DNA from: Prescottella equi
Lineage (GTDB): Bacteria; Actinomycetota; Actinomycetes; Mycobacteriales; Mycobacteriaceae
Length of the DNA stretch: 64,000 bases
Assembly: GCF_002094305.1 (NCBI RefSeq)
Contig: NZ_LWTX01000002.1
Coordinates: 186,001-250,000, forward strand
Reading direction: 5' to 3'
Below the pieces are notes generated by a model that ran no database searches, was not told the origin of the DNA, and saw nothing but the letters and a program-made list of their open reading frames with translations. The position numbers and the translations under genes are program-made. Every line of letters starts with the position of its first letter. The first letter of the stretch is position 1. Positions 57,821-64,000 of this stretch are shown in pieces.

Positions 57821-58153
57821 GTGGGTGACCTGTTCAGAGCCCTGGCGGACCCGACCCGGCGCGCGATCCTCGACGAACTCGTCGACCGGGACGGTCAGAC
57901 GCTGTTCGAACTGTGCACGCGACTCGTCACGAAGCACGACGTCGGCTCGTCCCGGCAAGCCGTCTCGCAGCACGTGGCGGTACTGGAGGAGGCCGGCCTG
58001 CTCCGAACCCGACGCGAGGGCCGGTACAAGTTCCACCATCTCGACACGACACCCCTACGAGAGATCACCGATCGCTGGCCGGTTCGCATCACGCACCACG
58101 ACATCACGCACCACGACATCACGCAGCACCGCGGAGAGGAAGAAGTGCCATGA
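57821..58153 (+). CDS. ArsR/SmtB family repressor
   Basis: A 110-aa winged-helix repressor with LFRALADPTRRAILDELVDRDGQTLFEL and SSRQAVSQHVAVLEEAGLLRTRREGRYKFHHL. It lacks the alpha3 CxC pair of metal-sensing ArsR, although a single Cys lies in FELCTRL. The C-terminus repeats an ITHHD unit, giving nine His in the last 25 residues from a 15-bp DNA repeat (58087-58130), a possible metal-binding tail. GTG at 57821 from a leaderless promoter; a TTG at 57803 is rejected. Confidence 0.88.
   Translation: MGDLFRALADPTRRAILDELVDRDGQTLFELCTRLVTKHDVGSSRQAVSQHVAVLEEAGLLRTRREGRYKFHHLDTTPLREITDRWPVRITHHDITHHDITQHRGEEEVP
58087..58130 (+). repeat. 15-bp direct repeat encoding ITHHD units
   Basis: CATCACGCACCACGA occurs twice in tandem (58087-58101 and 58102-58116), followed by a partial third copy. 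It is in frame and lengthens the His-rich tail of the ArsR protein. Confidence 0.85.
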
Positions 58154-58536
58154 GGATCCATCTGACGAGCGTGCACGTCGACGACCAGGACAAGGCGCTC
58201 GCCTTCTACACCGACGTCCTCGGCTTCGTGAAGAAGACCGAAGTCCCCCTCGGCGAACACAAGTGGCTCACCGTCGCCTCTCCCGAGAACCCCGACGGCA
58301 CCGAGTTGCTGCTCGAACCCGACCAGCACCCGGCCGCCCAGGCCTACAAGACCGGTCTCGTCGCGGACGGAATCCCCGCCGCTTCCTTCGCGGTCGACGA
58401 CGTGCCGGCCGAGTTCGAGCGACTGAAGGCACTCGGAGTCGTGTTCACGCAGGAGCCGTTGAACATGGGGCCCGTCACCACCGCCGTCTTCGACGACACC
58501 TGCGGCAATCTGATCCAGATCGTCGCGCAGGACTGA
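58150..58536 (+). CDS. VOC superfamily (glyoxalase/bleomycin-resistance type) protein
   Basis: A 128-aa protein with two beta-alpha-beta-beta-beta modules: MRIHLTSVHVDDQDKALAFYTDVLGFVKKTEV, then EHKWLTVASPENPDGTELLLEP, and VFDDTCGNLIQIVAQD carrying metal-ligand-like residues. Members include glyoxalases, dioxygenases and drug-binding proteins. ATG overlaps the arsR stop (ATGA), so it is controlled with arsR. Confidence 0.92.
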   Translation: MRIHLTSVHVDDQDKALAFYTDVLGFVKKTEVPLGEHKWLTVASPENPDGTELLLEPDQHPAAQAYKTGLVADGIPAASFAVDDVPAEFERLKALGVVFTQEPLNMGPVTTAVFDDTCGNLIQIVAQD

Positions 58537-58542
58537 CGCCTC

Positions 58543-60492
58543 TCACCGCCCGGGGCGACGCATCCGCATGTAGTCGCTCACCACGGCAGCACCGAGACCG
58601 TCGAGGTCGGGTGCGACGACTCGTCCGCCCACCCGCTGCGCCATCCGGTCCACGACACGGGCCAGGCCGGGATCGTCTCCGAGCCGGAAGATGGTGACCT
58701 GAGCGCCGAGCCTGGCGAGAGTGTCGAGTTCGCGCACCGTCAGCCCCAGCGTCCGCACGTTCGGCGGGTAGTCGAAGAACGCCTGCCCGTCCGGCTCGAG
58801 GTGGGCGGTGGGCTCACCGTCGGTGACGATCAGCACGACGGGCTGCGCGTTGGGATGGCGGCGCAGGTGCCGGGCCGCGAGCAGCAGCGCGTGGTGCAGA
58901 TTGGTGCCCTGGTCCCACGCGCCGTCCAGGCCCGCGAGCTCGGCAACACTGAGGGCCTGCGCGTACCGCCCGAAACCGATGAGCTGCAACGCGTCTCCCC
59001 GGAACCGCGTCGTCACCAGGTGCTCGAGCGCCAGCGCAGTGCGCTTCATCGGCACCCACCGCCCGTCCATCACCATCGAGAACGACGTGTCCACCAGCAG
59101 TGCGACGGCGGCCTGCGCGCGCTGCTCGGTCTCGGCCACTTCCACGTCCGCGACCGACATCCGCACCGGCATCCGGCCGGGTTCGCGCAGGATCGCGTTG
59201 GTCAAGGTCCGGGTGACGTCCCACGGTTCGGTGTCCCCGAACTCCCATGCCCGCGACGCCCCGGTCGGCTCCCCCATCGACCCGGCGCGACGGGTCTCCC
59301 GCTGCCCGCCGCGGTGCGCGAGGCTTCCGGCGACGTCCCGCAGAGCCGTCTGCCCCAACTGGCGCATCGCCTTGGGCGACAGGCGCCACTGACCGTCCGG
59401 GGCCCGGTCGAAGAACCCCTGCTGCTGCAGCGCCTTCTCGAGGTCGGCGAGCGTCCGAGCGTCCGCGACGGCCTCGTCTCCGAGTTGGCGGGCCAGCGCC
59501 TCGGTGTCGATGTCGTCGAGCTGGGCGCCCGGATACTGTTGCGACAGTTGCTCGGACAGCCGCTCGAGGTCCGCCACGTCCGCGACCGCCGACGTCCCCT
59601 CCCCCAACCCGAGTCCGTCGTCGCCGCGGAACTCCGCCGAGCCGTTCCAGTCCTCGCCGGGACGGGCGGCCTGCAGGTGCGCGTCGAGGCGGTCGAGCTG
59701 GTTCGTCAACGACGGGTCGCCGAATGCCTGCTGCGCCAGTGCATCCAGCTCCGCGCGTTGATCCGGGGTGAGCGAGTTCCGCAGCCGCTGAGCTGCGGCG
59801 GCCCGACGGGCCAGCGAGTCCAGCAGTTCGTCGGTGTTGCGCGGGTTCTCGGGGAAGAACTCGCCGTGCCGATTCATGAACTGCTCGAACTGCTCCGTGG
59901 TGTCCTCGCCGCGAGCATGGCTGTCCAGCAGAGCGTTCAGGTCCTCGAGCATGTCGCGGATCCGCTGGCGATCCTCCTCGGTGGCGCCTTCGAGAGCCTG
60001 CTTCATCCCGTCGAATCGTTGGTCCAGCAGCTCACGCCCGAGCAGGTCACGGATCTTCTCGTAGTCCTCGCGGGCCTGGCTGCTGCGCCAGTCGTAGTCG
60101 GCGAGGTCGGCGACGGCCTGCGCCGTCGACGGCGGCAGCTCCTCGATCCGCATCTCGGCGAACCGGGCGTCGTCGTCGAGGGCGCGCGCCAGGGCCTTGC
60201 GCTCCTCGAGTACCGCCCGGTCGAGCAGTTCCCGCACCTCGTCGAGCGTCCCACCGAGGTTGTTGCGTTGCAGCAACTCCCGGCGGCGCCGGTTGGCCTG
60301 CGCGGCCAGGTCGTCGAGCCCGCGCCGGTCCCCGAAGCCGCGCCGCAGCAACTCCCGCAACGCCTGCCGCGGCGAGGCCCCCTCGAGCACGTCGTCACCG
60401 ATCGCGGCCAGCGCGTCCCGCAGATCCACCGGCGGTGCCAGTGGATCGCCGCCCTCGTACCGGCCGTACCGCGCGCCGCGAGACGGGCTCAT
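58543..60492 (-). CDS. VWA domain protein, partner of a chelatase-like AAA ATPase
   Basis: A 649-aa protein with a long helical, charged N-terminal part (about 1-440) and a C-terminal von Willebrand A domain with the MIDAS motif VALLVDTSFSMVMDG, the conserved Thr in DQGTNLHHALLLAARHL and IVTDGEPTAH. ATG at 60492. Lies 13 nt downstream of the AAA gene, as in M. tuberculosis Rv0958-Rv0959. AAA plus VWA pairs of this sort act like chelatase subunits I and D or as MoxR-type chaperones that insert metals or remodel proteins. Confidence 0.88.
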   Translation of the reverse strand: MSPSRGARYGRYEGGDPLAPPVDLRDALAAIGDDVLEGASPRQALRELLRRGFGDRRGLDDLAAQANRRRRELLQRNNLGGTLDEVRELLDRAVLEERKALARALDDDARFAEMRIEELPPSTAQAVADLADYDWRSSQAREDYEKIRDLLGRELLDQRFDGMKQALEGATEEDRQRIRDMLEDLNALLDSHARGEDTTEQFEQFMNRHGEFFPENPRNTDELLDSLARRAAAAQRLRNSLTPDQRAELDALAQQAFGDPSLTNQLDRLDAHLQAARPGEDWNGSAEFRGDDGLGLGEGTSAVADVADLERLSEQLSQQYPGAQLDDIDTEALARQLGDEAVADARTLADLEKALQQQGFFDRAPDGQWRLSPKAMRQLGQTALRDVAGSLAHRGGQRETRRAGSMGEPTGASRAWEFGDTEPWDVTRTLTNAILREPGRMPVRMSVADVEVAETEQRAQAAVALLVDTSFSMVMDGRWVPMKRTALALEHLVTTRFRGDALQLIGFGRYAQALSVAELAGLDGAWDQGTNLHHALLLAARHLRRHPNAQPVVLIVTDGEPTAHLEPDGQAFFDYPPNVRTLGLTVRELDTLARLGAQVTIFRLGDDPGLARVVDRMAQRVGGRVVAPDLDGLGAAVVSDYMRMRRPGR

Positions 60493-60505
60493 GAGGCCCA
60501 CGCCC

Positions 60506-61900
60506 TCATGAATACACCGCCTGCCCGTTCTCGTCCGGATTCTTCGAGATCCGCCGGGCCAGGTAGAGGCCCTCGAGTGCGAGCTCGGCCGCGGAGGCCC
60601 GTTCGCCGTCGGTCTGTGCCCCGAGCCGGGCCGCGACCTCGTCGAGCACGTCGAGTTCCGGTAGCTCCCCGAGCAGCGCCTTCGCGGTGACCCGCTCGCC
60701 GGTGACGACGGGCTGCCCCTGCTCCACCGCCGACACGAGCGATGCCATGTCGATACCGCCGAGTCGGGTGCGGGCGGTGTCCGCGGTCGCACGTCGCAGC
60801 AGATGTTCGAGAATCTCGAGTTCTCGCCCCTCCTCGCCGGATTCGAACTCGACCTTGCCGCGAAGCACCTCGACGACGGTGCCGAGGTCGATCGGCCGGG
60901 CCACCGCCTCGGCCTCGCCGAGCACGGCGCTGCGATGCACCGCGGCGGCACTCACCGTCTCCGCACCGGCCACAGCGAAGCGCGCCGAGACGCCCGACCG
61001 CTGATCCACCGACGTCGACTCGCGCAGCAGCCGAGTGAACCGGGCCAGCACCTCGAGCAGATGGTGCGGCACCGACGCCTGCAGGTTCGCCTCCTGGCGG
61101 ATCACCGCGATCTCGTCGTCGAGCAACGACGGGTAATGGGTGCGAATCTCGGCGCCGAAGCGGTCCTTGAGCGGAGTGATGATCCGGCCGCGGTTGGTGT
61201 AGTCCTCGGGGTTGGCGCTGGCCACCAGCAGCACGTCCAGCGGAAGCCGCAGCGTGTAGCCGCGGACCTGGATGTCGCGCTCCTCCATGACGTTGAGCAG
61301 CGACACCTGGATCCGTTCGGCCAGGTCGGGCAGCTCGTTGATCGCGACGATGCCGCGGTGCGCGCGGGGCACGAGCCCGAAGTGGATGGTCTCCGGATCG
61401 CCCAGGCTGCGTCCCTCCGCGACCTTGATCGGGTCGACGTCGCCGACCAGGTCCGCGACCGACGTGTCCGGCGTCGCGAGCTTCTCCGCGTAGCGCTCCG
61501 TGCGGTGCCGCCACTCGACGGGCAGCGCGTCGCCGAGTTCGGCGGCCCGGCGCAGCGAGGCCGGGGCGATCGGCTCGTACGGGTGCTCGCCCAGTTCGGA
61601 CCCGGCGATCACCGGCGTCCACTCGTCGAGCAACAGCGGCAAGGTGCGCAGCAGTCGCGTCTTGCCCTGGCCTCGCTCCCCGAGCAGCACGACGTCGTGG
61701 CCGGCGATGAGGGCGCGCTCGAGTTGCGGCAGCACCGTCTCCTCGAAGCCGACGATGCCGGGCCACGGGTCCACGCCGTCCCGGAGGGCCGCGAGCAGAT
61801 TGTCACGCATCTCCTCCTTGACCGGACGCTGGACGTGGCCGGACGCCCGGAGTTCACCGAGAGTGCGGGGCAGATGCGCGGGCGGTGTGGCAGTCACCAC
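60506..61900 (-). CDS. MoxR/magnesium-chelatase-like AAA+ ATPase
   Basis: A 464-aa ATPase with Walker A LGERGQGKTRLLR, Walker B-like GIVAINELPDL, and the sensor region LLVASANPEDYTNRGRIITPLKDRFGAEI. ATP-driven partner of the VWA protein; substrate unknown. The gene has the ordinary GTG/ATG mix of the region and no neighbour for tetrapyrrole synthesis, so chlorophyll-type chelation is unlikely. Confidence 0.9.
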   Translation of the reverse strand: MVTATPPAHLPRTLGELRASGHVQRPVKEEMRDNLLAALRDGVDPWPGIVGFEETVLPQLERALIAGHDVVLLGERGQGKTRLLRTLPLLLDEWTPVIAGSELGEHPYEPIAPASLRRAAELGDALPVEWRHRTERYAEKLATPDTSVADLVGDVDPIKVAEGRSLGDPETIHFGLVPRAHRGIVAINELPDLAERIQVSLLNVMEERDIQVRGYTLRLPLDVLLVASANPEDYTNRGRIITPLKDRFGAEIRTHYPSLLDDEIAVIRQEANLQASVPHHLLEVLARFTRLLRESTSVDQRSGVSARFAVAGAETVSAAAVHRSAVLGEAEAVARPIDLGTVVEVLRGKVEFESGEEGRELEILEHLLRRATADTARTRLGGIDMASLVSAVEQGQPVVTGERVTAKALLGELPELDVLDEVAARLGAQTDGERASAAELALEGLYLARRISKNPDENGQAVYS

Positions 61901-61986
61901 TCCAAGCTACGAGTGTTCCGACGATTCGGCACGTGGGCTCGTCGCCGCATACGGAGCGGACGTGTCGCTCTGAGAGACTCGACGGC

Positions 61987-62952
61987 ATGGCCGACACCGA
62001 GATCACCTTCACCACCGGCGCGATCACCCTGCACGGCAGCCTGCGTCTGCCGGCCGGCAGCGGGCCCGACGCGCCCGCCCCCGCCGTCCTGCTGCTGGCC
62101 GGCAGCGGGCCGACCGACCGCAACGGCGACAGCGCGCTGCTCCCCGGTTCGATCGGCACCCTCGAGTTCCTGGCGGACCTGCTCGAGCGGCACGGTTTCG
62201 CGTCCCTGCGCTACGACAAGCTGGGCAGCGGTTCGACCGGACTCGGTCCGTACGAGCTCGAGGACATCGGCGACCTCGGCTTCTCGGTGTTCACCGACGC
62301 CGCCGCGGCCGCGCTGACGTTCCTGTCCGACCGCGCCGCCGTGGACCCGGAACGGGTGTACGTCGTCGGGCACAGCGAGGGCGCGCTCATCGCGCTGGCC
62401 CTCGCCGGCAGCGGCGCGAAGGTCGCCGGCCTGGGCCTGCTCGAGCCGCTCGCCGTCCGGCTTCTGGACCTGCTCACCACGCAGATCGACGGACAGCTCA
62501 CCGCCGTCGTCGGCGCCGGACAGCTACCGGTGGAACTGGCGGACGAGCTGCGGGTTGCGCTCGCCGGAGCCGTCGAGTCGCTGCGGAGCGATGCCACGCT
62601 GACCGACGACCTGCCCGATCCGCTGCGCGCCGCGGGCCTCGTCCCCGCCAATGCGCGAGCACTCGCGGAGGAGGATTCGCTCGACCCGCGCGAGCTGGCC
62701 TCGCGCCTGCCTGCGGGTCTGCCGGTCGTGACCAGTTGCTCTGCGAAGGACATCCAGCTCAGCAGCAGCGACGTCGACGCGCTCGACGCCGCACTCGCTC
62801 ACACCGCGCTGACTCCGGTGCGCATGACGACCGCGAACCACGTGCTCAAGGAGATCGGCGACGCCCCCTCCACCGGTGCGGACTACATCGCACCGTTGCC
62901 CTGGTCGACCGAGTTCACCCAGGGTTTCGAGGGCTGGCTCCGCAGCCTCTGA
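61987..62952 (+). CDS. Alpha/beta hydrolase (dienelactone hydrolase-like)
   Basis: A 321-aa hydrolase with the oxyanion region PAVLLLAGSGPTDRNGDS, nucleophile elbow VYVVGHSEGALIALALAG, and a terminal His in TTANHVLKEIGD. ATG at 61987; no signal peptide. The group includes esterases and acyl-peptide hydrolases. Divergent from the AAA gene. Confidence 0.9.
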   Translation: MADTEITFTTGAITLHGSLRLPAGSGPDAPAPAVLLLAGSGPTDRNGDSALLPGSIGTLEFLADLLERHGFASLRYDKLGSGSTGLGPYELEDIGDLGFSVFTDAAAAALTFLSDRAAVDPERVYVVGHSEGALIALALAGSGAKVAGLGLLEPLAVRLLDLLTTQIDGQLTAVVGAGQLPVELADELRVALAGAVESLRSDATLTDDLPDPLRAAGLVPANARALAEEDSLDPRELASRLPAGLPVVTSCSAKDIQLSSSDVDALDAALAHTALTPVRMTTANHVLKEIGDAPSTGADYIAPLPWSTEFTQGFEGWLRSL

Positions 62953-62975
62953 TCCCCCTCTCATCCGGGACTCGC

Positions 62976-63024
62976 ACGGCCCGGCGACACGCTCGGCGCA
63001 GAAACCGAGATGTCGCCGGGCCGT
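62976..63024. terminator. Long composite hairpin after the hydrolase gene
   Basis: ACGGCCCGGCGACA (62976-62989) pairs perfectly with TGTCGCCGGGCCGT (63011-63024), and an inner CTCGG/CCGAG stem lies in the loop. It probably ends the hydrolase transcript; no U-tract is present. Confidence 0.65.
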
Positions 63025-63081
63025 CACTGCTGTATGGTTCTCCGTTAACCAACGGGCACACACGAGAAGGGTACGGTCGCG

Positions 63082-63231
63082 ATGCAGTCGATGAGCTCGG
63101 CAAACGCCTTGAAGCACGTAGGCAACAAGCACTTTTCACAGCACATCTCCGAGCACGCATATTTCGCCGTACCCGCCTGGCACCGCCACGCAGCCTTCTT
63201 CAGGTGGCCCCGAGAGACCGGTTCCCCGTAA
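63082..63231 (+). CDS. Small His/aromatic-rich ORF, possible leader peptide (49 aa)
   Basis: An ATG at 63082 follows GAGAAGGG and encodes 49 aa with six His, six Phe/Tyr and two Trp (KHVGNKHFSQHISEHAYFAV, then PAWHRHAAFFRWP). The last codons and TAA lie inside the first of two hairpins that end in a terminator. This looks like a translated leader controlling the STAS-like gene, though it could be a small functional peptide. No known leader of this sequence comes to mind. Confidence 0.5.
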   Translation: MQSMSSANALKHVGNKHFSQHISEHAYFAVPAWHRHAAFFRWPRETGSP

Positions 63232-63284
63232 CCGGAACCTCTCTCGGGCACCCGAAGGCACACCGCCTCGGGTGCCTTTTCTTT
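63209..63284 (+). terminator. Attenuator-like tandem hairpins
   Basis: Hairpin 1: CCCGAGAGA (63209-63217) with TCTCTCGGG (63240-63248) and an inner CCGGTT/AACCGG stem. Hairpin 2: GGCACCCGA (63247-63255) with TCGGGTGCC (63268-63276), then TTTTCTTTT. The two share bases 63247-63248, so they compete; hairpin 2 is a classic intrinsic terminator. Confidence 0.7.
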
Positions 63285-63310
63285 TACTACTTCCAGTCAG
63301 GAGAAATCAC

Positions 63311-63583
63311 ATGAAGCTTCGACTCGGCGCCGGCGGCGCCACGAGACACGGCGCCGGCGGTACCACCGCCCTGAACCTGCCCGGCGACCTCACCGGCCAG
63401 GTCGTCACCATCGACCTGCGGCACGTCGAGCCCGGTCAGGACGCCGGAGCAGCGGCACTGCTCAGCGAACTGATCGCCCGCGGCGCGGCCCGCCTGGTCG
63501 TCGAGGGCACCGACGCCGCCCACGCCCGCACGCTCATCGAGTCCGCACAGCACAGCGCTCCCCCGTCCGGGCTCGCGGCCTGA
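63311..63583 (+). CDS. Small STAS-like protein, 90 aa
   Basis: ATG at 63311 with AGGAG upstream. The product has NLPGDLTGQVVTIDLRHVEPGQDAGAAALLSELIARGAARLVVEG, which has the beta-alpha-beta pattern and loop of STAS domains but is shorter than a complete anti-sigma antagonist and lacks the phosphorylatable DSSG loop. Function unknown. It lies just after the terminator hairpin and is convergent with purH. Confidence 0.65.
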   Translation: MKLRLGAGGATRHGAGGTTALNLPGDLTGQVVTIDLRHVEPGQDAGAAALLSELIARGAARLVVEGTDAAHARTLIESAQHSAPPSGLAA

Positions 63584-63626
63584 GGCTCGCGAACTCCGGA
63601 CGAGGGAGCGCTGCGGAAGGTGTCGA

Positions 63627-64000
63627 TCAGTGCGCGAAGTGGCGCGCACCGGTCAGGTAGAGGGTGACGCCGGCCTCGCGGGCCGCCTCGATCACCTCGT
63701 TGTCGCGAACGGATCCGCCCGGCTGGACGACCGCGCGGACACCGGCGTCGAGCAGGACCTGCAGTCCGTCGGGGAACGGGAAGAACGCGTCGGACGCCGC
63801 CACCGATCCCTTGGAGCGGTCCCCGGCACGCTGCACCGCGAGGTGTGCGGAGTCGACGCGGTTGACCTGCCCCATGCCGACGCCCACCGAGGCGCCGTCG
63901 TTCGCGAGCAGGATCGCGTTGGACTTCACGGCGCGGCACGCACGCCACGCGAACTCCAGATCCGCGAGGGTCTTCTCGTCTGCAGCGTCGCCGACCACCA
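63627..64000 (-). CDS. purH: Bifunctional AICAR formyltransferase/IMP cyclohydrolase PurH, C-terminal part
   Basis: Only the last 124 codons are in the window; the gene runs on past 64000. The part seen is the AICAR transformylase core: [49 protein letters not shown], and the diagnostic [32 protein letters not shown]. Catalyses the last two steps to IMP. Position next to the AAA/VWA pair matches Rv0957-Rv0959. Confidence 0.96.
   Translation of the reverse strand, partial: VVGDAADEKTLADLEFAWRACRAVKSNAILLANDGASVGVGMGQVNRVDSAHLAVQRAGDRSKGSVAASDAFFPFPDGLQVLLDAGVRAVVQPGGSVRDNEVIEAAREAGVTLYLTGARHFAH

Noticed and set aside
63209-63284. T-box or known metabolite riboswitch
   Set aside because: No T-box core (AGGGTGG...CCGCG) and no recognisable ligand-binding consensus; attenuation by a leader ORF fits better.

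Overview
This window is high-GC actinobacterial chromosome. Several marks point to a mycolic-acid genus such as Rhodococcus or Prescottella: an MspA-type porin, RpfB-type resuscitation factors, a GlpR/Glp division pair, an LppU-type lipoprotein, an EspR-like nucleoid regulator, and many GTG starts. Gene order follows the Mycobacterium tuberculosis Rv0957-Rv1010 neighbourhood (purH, the chelatase-like AAA/VWA pair, mprAB-pepD-moaB2, mscL, fmdB, 5-FCL, galU, moeA1/glp, rimJ, glpR, arcA, pmt/rsmI, pabB, metG, tatD, rpfB, ksgA), with accessory genes set between these anchors. That comparison is from memory of the families, not from an alignment. I saw no insertion sequence, prophage, CRISPR array, rRNA or replication origin. 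The only RNA gene I can support is one tRNA-Ala(CGC).

Layout. 1-5.7 kb: copper P-type ATPase, oligopeptide-type binding lipoprotein, an unknown secreted protein and an LppU-like lipoprotein. 5.7-15.3 kb: rsmA, two tandem rpfB-like genes, pirin, tatD, metG, a DUF2786 protein and pabB. 15.2-19.3 kb: one very large nSTAND-NTPase/WD40 gene split by a single-base homopolymer frameshift. 19.6-33.9 kb: a 57-aa secreted peptide, rsmI/pmt, a PI-PLC-like secreted enzyme, a BCCT transporter, gntR-doxX, arsC, arcA/soxR, a NarL-type two-component system divergent from an FtsX-type ABC exporter, and an SDR. 34.0-42.8 kb: EspR-like regulator, tRNA-Ala, the glpR / porin / rimJ-glp-galU cluster, 5-FCL, a CIRCE-controlled FmdB/Ruc-like protein, a SAF protein and mscL. 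42.6-47.1 kb: mprA-mprB-pepD-moaB envelope-stress locus with matched MprA-type repeats before mprA and pepD. 47.2-53.7 kb: two divergent zinc-independent ribosomal-protein operons around a Zur-like palindrome, followed by a FecBCD-type metal importer. 53.7-64.0 kb: MerR/HspR-like and LuxR regulators, AEC transporter, amidase, an autoregulated arsR-VOC pair, the AAA/VWA pair, a hydrolase, a small ORF with attenuator-like hairpins, a small STAS-like protein and the end of purH.

How it works together. Much of the window concerns envelope and stress physiology: cell-wall turnover (Rpf), division and polar growth (Glp/GlpR), misfolded-envelope sensing (MprAB/PepD), cytoplasmic proteostasis (CIRCE/FmdB), osmotic safety (MscL, BCCT) and metal stress (CopA, ArsC, zinc-sparing ribosomal proteins plus importer). 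Many regulatory sites can be read directly and are listed separately. Several promoters put the -10 box 6-8 nt before the start codon, which suggests leaderless mRNAs.
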